Program-made: the position numbers and the translations under genes
The notes under the pieces: generated by a model
What the model was told of the DNA's origin: nothing
The model's input: the letters and a program-made list of their open reading frames with translations, nothing else
The model's database searches: none
From: Bacillota bacterium
GTDB lineage: Bacteria; Bacillota; Clostridia; Saccharofermentanales; Fastidiosipilaceae
Assembly (NCBI GenBank): GCA_030057555.1
Contig: JASGUU010000006.1
Span: 1 to 64,000, forward strand
Direction: 5' to 3'
Length of the DNA stretch: 64,000 nt
Shown: piece by piece, positions 54,801 to 61,465 of the stretch
Layout of the letters: every line of letters begins with the position of its first letter
Numbering within the stretch: the stretch's first letter is position 1

Positions 54801-57800
54801 CCCCGGAGCAGCTGGCGCTGGTGAATTCCTTCAGCCCCCAGCTTCCCGCCAGGCCGGTCGGCGGACTGCATCAGCTCTTTGAGCGCTGGGCCGGCCAGAC
54901 ACCGGATGCTCCGGCTCTGATGGCGTCGGATGCCGTTCTCAGCTTCGCCGAGCTGAACCGGCGTGCCAATCGGCTGGCACACAGCCTGCTGGCTCTGGGC
55001 GTCAGGCGTGAGGATCGCGTGGCTTTTATGCTGGGGCGTGACAGCCGCATCCTGGTGTCCATGCTGGGCATTATCAAGGCCGGCTGCGCCTATATTCCCG
55101 TGGATCCGGACTACCCCCGGGAGCGTGTCGAGCATGTGCTGGAGGACAGCCAGGCCCGCTTCATTCTGACGGACGGTCCTTCTTCTTTGACGAACAGTCT
55201 GGATATAAACGCATTGTTGGCGAACGAAAATACGCGCAATCCGAATCTGCCCGTACGTCAGGAGCAGCTCTGCTACATCATCTATACCTCAGGTTCCACC
55301 GGAAAGCCCAAGGGCGTGATGCTCTCCCACGGCGGCATCATCAACTATGTGCTCGATGATGAGCAGAACCGCCATGTGCGGGCGCTGGTGGAGCAGCGCT
55401 GCACCATGTGCTCGGTGACCACGGTCAGTTTTGACATGTTCCTGAAGGAAGCCTTCACCACGCTGATGAATGGCCTGACACTGGTGCTGGCTGACGATGA
55501 GGAAGCCAGGAACCCGGATCGGCTGGCTGCCCTGTTTGCGCGCACGGGCGCCAATGCCTTCAATGCTACACCGTCCCGTATGCTGCAGTATATGGAACTG
55601 CCTGCCATGAAGGAGGCACTGGCGAAGTGTCGGGTCATCATGGCAGGTGGTGAGGCGTATCCCCCTGTCTTGTATCGAAAGCTGCGCGAAGTGACCGACG
55701 CGGTGCTGATTAATACCTATGGTCCGACCGAAATCACGGTATCTTCCAACGGAAAACTGCTCACGAGCGAAGTCATTACCATCGGTGCGCCGCTGCGCGG
55801 CGTGGTGGAGCAGGTGATGGATATCTATGGCCAGCCCCTGCCGGCAGGCTTTATCGGTGAACTGTGGATTGCAGGCTATGGTGTGGCACGGGGCTACTTT
55901 GGCAATCCCGAAATGACCGCCGAACGCTTTGTGGAATACGATGGACAGCGCTGGTACAAATCCGGTGATCTCGCCAGATGGACGGAGGATGGCGAAATCG
56001 TCGTTCTGGGCAGAAATGACGGGCAGATCAAGCTGCGCGGCCTGCGCATTGAACTGGGTGAAATCGAAAATACGCTGAACGCGGTGGACGCTGTGCGTTC
56101 CTGCGCTGTCCTGGTGCAGAAGCTGCACGGACAGGAGCATCTCTGTGCCTACTATACCGCCACGCGTGAACTGCCCGCGGAAGAACTGCGTGAGACCCTG
56201 CTAAAGACCCTCACGAAATACATGGTGCCCACTGCCTATCTGCAGCTGGATGAAATGCCCCTGACTCCCAACGGCAAGATCGACCGCAAACGTCTCACGG
56301 ACGCCAGACTGATGCAGCGTCAGGAATACCAGGCTCCTGCCAATGAGGCAGAGCAGACCTACTGCGATATCTTTGCCGGCATTCTGCACCTGGAACGCGT
56401 GGGGGCAACGGACAATTTCTTTGATCTCGGTGGTACTTCGCTGCTGGTGACGCAGGTGACCATCGATGCCGCACAAAAAGGCATCGGACTGAGCTATGGC
56501 GATGTCTTTGCCAATCCCACTCCCAGAGAACTGGCTGCCATCCGCCAGCAGGCGGAGCCGTCGCATGAGCAGGATGAGATTGCGGATTATGATTACGCGC
56601 CCATCCAGCAGCTGCTGGAGGAAAACAGCATCGAAGCCCTGCGGGGCGGCAGGCTGCGTGAGCTGGGGAATGTCTGTATCACAGGTGCCAGCGGTTTCCT
56701 GGGCATCCATGTCCTGCGTGCCTATCTGCAGATGGAGAAGGGAACAGCCTTCTGTGTCGTCCGCGGCAGAAAGAACCTGGGCGCCGAAAAGCGGCTCAGG
56801 AGCATGCTCGCCTACTATTTCGGCGGAGACACGCTGAAGATCAATGGCAAGCCCTTTCTGAACGCGATGGATGAATTATTCTCCAGCCGCATTGTGGTGA
56901 TTGACGGCAGCATCACGGATGAGTCCCTGTATCAGGAACTTGACCGGCTGCCCATTGATACCTATATCAACTGTGCCGCCAACGTGAAACACTTCTCCGC
57001 TGGTACGGATATTGAGGACATTAACTACGGCGGCGTCAAGCTGGCGCTGGACTTCTGCCGCCGGAAGAAATGCCGTTTTGTGCAGGTGTCCACCGCCAGC
57101 ATCGCCGGCATGAGCATCAATGGCAGACCGGATGAAACGCTCCTTCTGAGTGAGCGGATGCTCTATTTTGGCCAGGATCTTTCCAACAAGTATGCCCGCA
57201 GCAAATTCCTGGCGGAGCGTGCCGTGCTCCAGTCTGCGCTAGAGGGTGTGGATGTGAAGATCATGCGCGTGGGCAACCTGATGGCCCGCGATGCGGATGG
57301 GGAATTCCAGATCAATTTTACGACCAACAACTTCCTCGGCCGGCTCAAGGCATACAGTCTCATTGGCAGGATTCCCTATGAAGCCATGGGCATGAATACG
57401 GAATTTGCGCCCATTGATTTCACTGCCGTGGCGGTGCTGCTGCTGGCGAAAACGCCCGCAGCGTGCCGCGTGTTCCATCCCTACAACGATCATCATATCT
57501 TCCTGGGCGATGCCATCGAGGTTATGCGCCGACGGGGCCTGGACATTAAACCCTGTGAGACGGAGGAATATGAGCGCTGCTTTGGCGAGGCCATGCGGGA
57601 TCCCGCCAGGGCGCGTTATCTCAATTCGCTGATCGCCTACAGCGAGCATGGCAAGCGCATCGTGCCCATCAGGTCCAGCAACAGCTACACCTCTCAGGTG
57701 CTGCTGCGTCAGGGCTTTAAGTGGCCCATCACGTCCGATGCCTATCTGGATCGCTTCTTTGCCATGATGGAAGGCCTCGGTTTCTTCGATCAGGATTCTG

Positions 57801-57817
57801 AAATTGGGATGGAGTAA
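48857..57817 (+). CDS. Three-module NRPS with terminal reductase (A-T-C-A-T-C-A-T-R)
   Basis: A 2986-residue nonribosomal peptide synthetase. AAGGAG sits 8 nt before ATG 48857. Domain order: A1 (VYTSGSTGNPKG near 131, VNANGKVDR), T1 (GGDS, Ser near 510), C1 (HHIIMDG near 680), A2 (LLYTSGTTGKPKG near 1140), T2 (GLNSLS, Ser near 1520), C2 (HHMIFDG near 1697), A3 (IYTSGSTGKPKG near 2142), T3 (GGTS near 2528), and an SDR reductase (TGASGFLG near 2609, catalytic YARSK near 2778). Release is therefore reductive, giving an aldehyde or alcohol. By my alignment A2 and A3 keep the Asp that binds the substrate amino group (FDAHM, FDMFL), but A1 lacks it (FSFIAVV), so the first unit may not be an ordinary amino acid. 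No starter C or epimerase domain is present. Confidence 0.95.
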   Translation: MFLDLFARTVREYADKPALVFAGTPISYAGLDDESSRIASCLMAGGIGRGDIVVIRLPRCREAVAAILGVMKSGAAVCVTEEGYPEERIDFVIRDTQARVVIDFNWLEQLPAAAKPVSFPEWQKDDPAIVVYTSGSTGNPKGVVNSQRALSLAVRGNTLGRTEHDTFLSVASFSFIAVVLEILTPLSLGGTIHIAGDNLRQDARALVDYIRQHGITTSFFPPQMARIILPQLENQLSSMVIGSDRVTNIYSDRVRLFNVYGSSETCGPLTSFQIDRAYPDVTPIGQAYAGSRVYILDDENHLLPEGEEGEICVSGQVALGYVNLPELTAERFIPNPWSESEDDKILFKTNDIGRINEHGQLEYVQRRDWMIKVRGYRVEPGEIEATIVRLTSADQAVVKGFENANGETSLFCVYTAEEALAPEAVTAAIRGFLPAYMMPAFLQQVDRLPVNANGKVDRQSILPPDAAKFRSAYQAPENDREAAICAAFQRVLGLDRVGTLEDFNLIGGDSISAAKVQTELEGMNLSASDILSLGTPQKLAARVKAGLTRAEKRDCWPLTFAERQMVVEQGMNPQSIAYNINFLAMEIAGEFDVARLEQALGAMLKRHAVLRSFYPMEKGEYVHRILDELDIPVVRRSCAREELPGILERENRPFDLAKPPLLRCQVFEHTPDLCTLHFCFHHIIMDGSGWPTFVDELFRLYHGETLPDLVFDHLDFAVWQAEHDDLTGQEAFFRDMFADGVPENEMPTHVKRPSELPEADEDMVATWSGALIKEAAGRLGVTQYAFLFGVLGMTLAKYCGSEDVVVGTAMSGRTLKEQEKMLGMFVNTLPVRLKPAGDTLLKDYLLQTAQTIRGVQANQTYPFERLVPMLAPDRNASRSPVFDVIFNYLQELPLPEIEGARAAYIPVKGQALQMDLVLEAVPEGPDFRFKLSYSRQLYDVAVVENFLEQFLVTLQRCCDDGDNQMLVDLVELPERQRQEILCDFPGKTVAGWGGRTIISLFREQAARTPDNTAVVFGKETLSYRQLDEATERLAVHLRQGGADRGSVVGIMVKRSMMMPIGALAALKTGAAYLPLDPGYPADRLQYMLEDANAKLLICDSDLLDRVPEYSGFIVDSASVDTLPAVEALEDLSRPEDLFILLYTSGTTGKPKGVMLTNANMANYLHFYADSYELGESDNITAYASFGFDAHMMDLYPTLLRGACLHILPEEMRLDLPGIRRYFEENKITVAFLTTQLGRQFAESIYVPTLRALSVGGEALVPLEPPEYALFNLYGPTECAIACTRQQVDRLYDRVPIGRATYNTALYVVDGRGRLAPVGVPGELYISGVQVADGYLNRPDLTAEKFIRNPFTDEPLYERVYKSGDVVRFLPDGAIDFVGRRDFQVKIRGFRVELTEIEGRIRAFEGIRDAAVIAQDDAGGGKRVVAYVVSDKPVDIKAMNAFIEDELPAYMVPSATMQIERIPLNQNGKVNRRELPRIQLQVEEIVAPRNEEEKAIFDAVVSVLKHEDFGVTTDLMYAGLNSLSAIKAAARITENTGRDLRTADLMREKTIEKIALLMADSGDYQIRTYDRQAWYPLTQNQMGLYFACVKDPGTLVYNIPVELSFGSGVEPERLHSAILRVIEAHPYIKTRFSMRDNEPVQLRLDDAETEIPVIHCTAEEYASRRAAFVRPFSFFEGALFRMEICVLPDAVKLLVDFHHMIFDGGSMDIFLHDLAAAYEGARIAAESFTSFDLALLEQEKTSGSAWAEDKAFFQQRLGDGEGATVFPADKKSDVPGVPRSVKATVAKSSVEQAIKGMGLTASNLFLAASMLVSGRFASAKDVRIAAISNGREGAHVQRNFGMLVKTLPMVMTIDPAATAAAYLAGVQQEMNEVLAHQAYSYLQAASDYGYHAEMLYAYQGGVVSHYEVGDSPVSMRPLSLNSAKFPISVNIQENDTDFIVEAEYDDAVFNASTMRTLAACIAHTAGMLVRNPDAPVGSLSISTPEQLALVNSFSPQLPARPVGGLHQLFERWAGQTPDAPALMASDAVLSFAELNRRANRLAHSLLALGVRREDRVAFMLGRDSRILVSMLGIIKAGCAYIPVDPDYPRERVEHVLEDSQARFILTDGPSSLTNSLDINALLANENTRNPNLPVRQEQLCYIIYTSGSTGKPKGVMLSHGGIINYVLDDEQNRHVRALVEQRCTMCSVTTVSFDMFLKEAFTTLMNGLTLVLADDEEARNPDRLAALFARTGANAFNATPSRMLQYMELPAMKEALAKCRVIMAGGEAYPPVLYRKLREVTDAVLINTYGPTEITVSSNGKLLTSEVITIGAPLRGVVEQVMDIYGQPLPAGFIGELWIAGYGVARGYFGNPEMTAERFVEYDGQRWYKSGDLARWTEDGEIVVLGRNDGQIKLRGLRIELGEIENTLNAVDAVRSCAVLVQKLHGQEHLCAYYTATRELPAEELRETLLKTLTKYMVPTAYLQLDEMPLTPNGKIDRKRLTDARLMQRQEYQAPANEAEQTYCDIFAGILHLERVGATDNFFDLGGTSLLVTQVTIDAAQKGIGLSYGDVFANPTPRELAAIRQQAEPSHEQDEIADYDYAPIQQLLEENSIEALRGGRLRELGNVCITGASGFLGIHVLRAYLQMEKGTAFCVVRGRKNLGAEKRLRSMLAYYFGGDTLKINGKPFLNAMDELFSSRIVVIDGSITDESLYQELDRLPIDTYINCAANVKHFSAGTDIEDINYGGVKLALDFCRRKKCRFVQVSTASIAGMSINGRPDETLLLSERMLYFGQDLSNKYARSKFLAERAVLQSALEGVDVKIMRVGNLMARDADGEFQINFTTNNFLGRLKAYSLIGRIPYEAMGMNTEFAPIDFTAVAVLLLAKTPAACRVFHPYNDHHIFLGDAIEVMRRRGLDIKPCETEEYERCFGEAMRDPARARYLNSLIAYSEHGKRIVPIRSSNSYTSQVLLRQGFKWPITSDAYLDRFFAMMEGLGFFDQDSEIGME

Positions 57818-59574
57818 TGGCCATGTATGAACGAAGCGGACAGATCATCCGGCAAAAGTTTGGGGAATATCTGCTGCCCACGGTACTGACCTCCATGGCG
57901 ATTTCCATGGCTTCGGTGGTGGATGGCATCATCGTGGGCAGTCTGCTGGGTGATGTGGCACTGGCTGCCGTTGGCCTGTCCGGCCCGCTCATCTTCGGCA
58001 TCAATCTTATTTATATGCTCTTTGCCGTCGGCGGGCTTAGCTGTGCTTCCGTCTCGCTGGGTAAACGTGATTTTGCCATGGCGAACCAGTACTTCACCAT
58101 GTCCGTCGGCGGAGGACTCGGCGCGATGGGCATCTTCCTGCTGGTGATGCAGATCATTCTGCACCCGCTCTGCTCCGGCCTCGCCGGCGGGGATCTGCAG
58201 CTGGCCGCCCTGACGGAGAGCTACCTGCGCCCGTTGCTGTTCACCGGTCCGGCACTGATGTTTTCCTCCGGCATGGCTGTGTTCATCCGGATGGACGGCA
58301 ATCCCAAAGTCTCTGCTGTGATTGTGGTGATCGCCAACGCGGTCAATCTGGTGCTGGACTATGTTCTGATCCGCTTCTTGAACACCGGTATCGCCGGGGC
58401 AGGCCTGTCTACCGCACTGGGCTATGTGGCCGGTTCTGTCATTGTGATTCCCTATCTGCTGAACAAAAAGCGCAGTTTCCATTTTGTCCGCCCCGGGAAA
58501 GGCATCCTGAAAACCCTGCGTGATATCCTGAAGAGCGGCATGCCCAAGGCCGTCAGCCAGGTCTGCAATCTGCTGCGCTCTCTGGTGATCAACACCGTGA
58601 TTGTCGCCAAACTGGGTTCCATCGGCATGTCCATCATGACGGTATGTACCAATATGCTGATGATCTCCAATATCTTTGAGGCCGGTATTGCGGACACCCT
58701 GCTGCCCATTGTCGGCACGCTCTATGGCGAACGGGATTTCTTCGGTATCCGTCAGGCCATGATAACCGCCCGGCGTGTGCTGATGGTGACAAGTGCCGTG
58801 CTGGTGGCCTTTTTCCTGACGGCACCACAGCTGATGGGTATGCTCTTTGGCCTGACATCGCTGGAAGCGTTGGCTCTGCTCAAGCCTGCGCTGCGGCTGT
58901 TCGCGCTGTACCTTCCCTTTTCAGGTGCTTTACTGCTGCTGCAAAATTTCTATAACATCACCGAGCGCCAAAGTCTGGCCACCAGCCTGGTGGTGATGGA
59001 TGGCCTTGTGTTTGTGGTTCCCTTCGCATTGCTGCTGTCCGGCATCGAGGCCAATCTGCTCTGGCTGAGCAATGCCGCTTCCGGCGCATGTACGCTGCTA
59101 GTTCTGCTGCTCCTGGCCCGCCGCATCCAGAAAAAAGAAGACGTACAGGGATTGCTGATGATCCGCGAGAGGGACGACTACATCGACAGATTTGATTTTA
59201 CGATCACGGCCAGCAGGGAAGAGGCTGTCCGACTGTCTGAGCGGGTTTTGGCTCTGGCGGAGAAAGCGACTGTTAACACCCGCCTGCTGAAGAGACTGGC
59301 GCTGGTGCTGGAAGAAATGACGCTCGCATCCGTTCACTATGCCCATGCAGACAGAAGCGGCCTGATTGACATCCTGGTCCATGTGACGGATAGAGAGGTG
59401 ACTATCCTGATGCGCGATAATGGAAAACCCTTCAACCCCCTGGAGTATATTCCTGAAGAGAATGACGGCCTGATAACCGACAGCATCGGGCTGGTGAAAA
59501 AGCTGGCTTCACGCATGGAATACAGCCGTCAACTGGGGTTCAATACCAGCGTTCTGACCTTTAACATCCAATAA
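57817..59574 (+). CDS. MATE efflux transporter fused to anti-sigma-kinase-like HATPase domain
   Basis: A 585-residue protein whose start shares the last base of the NRPS stop. Residues 1-440 form a twelve-helix MATE transporter (Na+ or H+ driven export of small molecules), the likely exporter of the peptide. Residues about 455-585 are cytoplasmic and match the SpoIIAB/RsbW-like HATPase fold: ASREEAVRLSERVLALAEKA, LVLEEMTLASVHYAH, ILMRDNGKPFNP and SIGLVKKLASRM. The N-box Asn is replaced by Ala and the second glycine box is reduced, while the DxG box stays, so kinase activity is doubtful. It may bind the STAS protein encoded at 42875. Confidence 0.92.
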   Translation: MAMYERSGQIIRQKFGEYLLPTVLTSMAISMASVVDGIIVGSLLGDVALAAVGLSGPLIFGINLIYMLFAVGGLSCASVSLGKRDFAMANQYFTMSVGGGLGAMGIFLLVMQIILHPLCSGLAGGDLQLAALTESYLRPLLFTGPALMFSSGMAVFIRMDGNPKVSAVIVVIANAVNLVLDYVLIRFLNTGIAGAGLSTALGYVAGSVIVIPYLLNKKRSFHFVRPGKGILKTLRDILKSGMPKAVSQVCNLLRSLVINTVIVAKLGSIGMSIMTVCTNMLMISNIFEAGIADTLLPIVGTLYGERDFFGIRQAMITARRVLMVTSAVLVAFFLTAPQLMGMLFGLTSLEALALLKPALRLFALYLPFSGALLLLQNFYNITERQSLATSLVVMDGLVFVVPFALLLSGIEANLLWLSNAASGACTLLVLLLLARRIQKKEDVQGLLMIRERDDYIDRFDFTITASREEAVRLSERVLALAEKATVNTRLLKRLALVLEEMTLASVHYAHADRSGLIDILVHVTDREVTILMRDNGKPFNPLEYIPEENDGLITDSIGLVKKLASRMEYSRQLGFNTSVLTFNIQ

Positions 59575-59631
59575 AGTGAAAAAAGATATCTTCCGCTCAT
59601 AAGAAAACCATGAAACGCAGGAGAAATTGAT

Positions 59632-61008
59632 ATGGAATTCATTGACGCAAAAGAGGCGGCTGCTCTGGTGGCCGGTGCCGATCGGCGGGACAGGAAAGAG
59701 ATTGAGGCTCTGGCGCAGCAGCGTCTTCATTTCCTGGTGGACTATGCGCGGGAGCATTCTCCCTACCTGAAGGAAAAATACGCGGATCTTCCTGATAACT
59801 ATGGTCTGGCGGATATTCCCATCTCCACCCGGGAAGAGATGACGCAGCAGTTTGATCGCTGGGTCTCAGATCCCGAGATCACGAGCGAAAAAGTGAATGA
59901 ATATCTGGCTGATTTTGAAAACCTGTTCACGCCGTTCCTCGGGAAGTACAGGGTCATCAGCACCTCCGGGACGACGGCGAAGCCGCTGCGCATCATCCGT
60001 GACAGCCGACACCTGGCTATTCATGATGCATTGATGGCCCAGCGCTATTTTGGCGGTCCCCTTCTGAAGGATGTGGAGGGACTCGATGAGCCGGATCTGA
60101 AACAGTGCGCCATCATCTCGCCCGGCGGCATGAATTCTTCCTATCTTTCCTTTGAACGTTTACGCAGAAGCTACAAGGCCCGCGGGATGGAGGACCGTAC
60201 GCTTTTTTTGTCAACGCTTACGCCTCCGGAGGAAATGATCCTGAAACTGAACGCATTTCAGCCCGATATCATCGGCTGCTATCCTTCCGTGATCTATTCT
60301 CTGGCCTTTGAGCAGCAGGCGGGCAGGCTCGATATTCATCCAAAGATCATCGGCTGTTCTGCAGAAAAGCTGCCTGAGGAAAACAGAAAATTCATCAGCG
60401 AGGTTTTCGGCTGTCCGGTAAATGACAATTACTGCAGTACCGAAGGCGGCGAGGTTGCCATGCTCTGTCCCAACGGTCATCTGCATGTAAACAGCGACTG
60501 GGTCATCGTGGAGCCGGTAGATCGGGAAGACAATCCCGTGCCCTGCGGTGTCAAATCCGAAGGTATCCTGATGACCAATCTGGCCTGTCTGGTGCAGCCG
60601 GTGATTCGATATCATATGTCCGACAGCGTGATCATGCACGATGAGATCTGCGGCTGCGGTCTGAATACCCCCTGGATCGAAATTGAAGGCCGAGTGGAAG
60701 ACGTTCTGGAGTTTGATCGCAACGGTACAGCGGTACGCATTCCGGGTTTTCTGTTTCAGGTGTGTACGGACGAATTCTCCGGATGTGATCACTGTCAGGT
60801 GATCCAGCGGGCCCCGGATGCCATCGAGATAAGAGCTTCAATTCAGCAGGGCTATGACCGAATCGAAACAGAGCAGAAGCTTCTTTTCGCTATTCGGAAG
60901 TTTCTGGAGGGCAACGGACTGCATTCCATCCGGATTGAACTGGTGGATAAGCCTCTCCAGCGAACCCGAAGCGGCAAACTCCGTATTGCGTTTAAAGACT
61001 TTGTCTGA
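59632..61008 (+). CDS. PaaK-like adenylate-forming ligase
   Basis: A 458-residue enzyme of the phenylacetate-CoA ligase/coenzyme F390 synthetase type. It has the P-loop-like ISTSGTTAKPLRI, NDNYCSTEGGE before the adenylation centre, and a PaaK C-terminal domain ending in TRSGKLRI with the catalytic lysine. CAGGAGA precedes its ATG. It lies 57 nt after the MATE gene in the same direction and is probably co-transcribed. It could activate an aryl or short acid for the NRPS or further modify the product. Confidence 0.88.
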   Translation: MEFIDAKEAAALVAGADRRDRKEIEALAQQRLHFLVDYAREHSPYLKEKYADLPDNYGLADIPISTREEMTQQFDRWVSDPEITSEKVNEYLADFENLFTPFLGKYRVISTSGTTAKPLRIIRDSRHLAIHDALMAQRYFGGPLLKDVEGLDEPDLKQCAIISPGGMNSSYLSFERLRRSYKARGMEDRTLFLSTLTPPEEMILKLNAFQPDIIGCYPSVIYSLAFEQQAGRLDIHPKIIGCSAEKLPEENRKFISEVFGCPVNDNYCSTEGGEVAMLCPNGHLHVNSDWVIVEPVDREDNPVPCGVKSEGILMTNLACLVQPVIRYHMSDSVIMHDEICGCGLNTPWIEIEGRVEDVLEFDRNGTAVRIPGFLFQVCTDEFSGCDHCQVIQRAPDAIEIRASIQQGYDRIETEQKLLFAIRKFLEGNGLHSIRIELVDKPLQRTRSGKLRIAFKDFV

Positions 61009-61270
61009 TCCGGACAAAAGCGACGCAGTGAGGGAGATCCCGCGTGACGAGCGAAATCCTCTACCGTGCCGGCTCGTCGATCGCGGGAGATCATAGCTCG
61101 AGGGCTTTTCACAGGCAAAGGGGGGTGTGGAGACAACGGTGCCACAGCCCTTTTGAGTGCGCCGGGTCTGGTGGACGGTTCCGGGCTGGCAGGCGTCGTG
61201 CCTTGGCCGCCAGGCCGGCAAGGCTGCACGTTGCATAACAGGACCGCGAGCATCAATTCGAGTAGTGCAC
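61009..61270. other. Gap after paaK-like gene, no gene recognised
   Basis: Several overlapping short frames exist on both strands but none shows ribosome sites or family similarity. No terminator is clear here for the NRPS operon. Confidence 0.4.
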
Positions 61271-61311
61271 GGATATTCCGGTGATTCATGACATGAATCA
61301 CCGGAATATCC
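61271..61311. repeat. 41-bp near-perfect palindrome
   Basis: GGATATTCCGGTGATTCATG (61271-61290) is followed by a single A and then its exact complement (61292-61311). There is no U tract. The symmetry with a one-base centre is unusual for a terminator and suggests a protein-binding, recombination or cruciform site. Confidence 0.88.
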
Positions 61312-61396
61312 ACAATCCGAATACTTGTTCCTTATTCTGTTTCCGTTTGGAGGTGAGCTTGAATCGTCTGGAGAAACTTGAGCAGCAGCACAGCGA

Positions 61397-61440
61397 GAGA
61401 ACGGCCGAAACGCTTATACCTCAGTCGTTTCGGCCGTCTC
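61397..61440. terminator. Bidirectional terminator ending the assT-like operon
   Basis: GAGAACGGCCGAAACG (61397-61412) pairs with CGTTTCGGCCGTCTC (61426-61440), followed by TTCGTTT. It lies immediately downstream of the minus-strand sulfotransferase-like gene and shares its right arm with the terminator at 19238. Confidence 0.8.
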
Positions 61441-61465
61441 TTCGTTTCTGGTTCAGAATGTCACA

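Noticed and set aside
60852-61313. 153-residue minus-strand frame near the palindrome, considered as a transposase relic
   Set aside because: No transposase motif could be read, the start lies in the palindrome, and most of it is antisense or low complexity.
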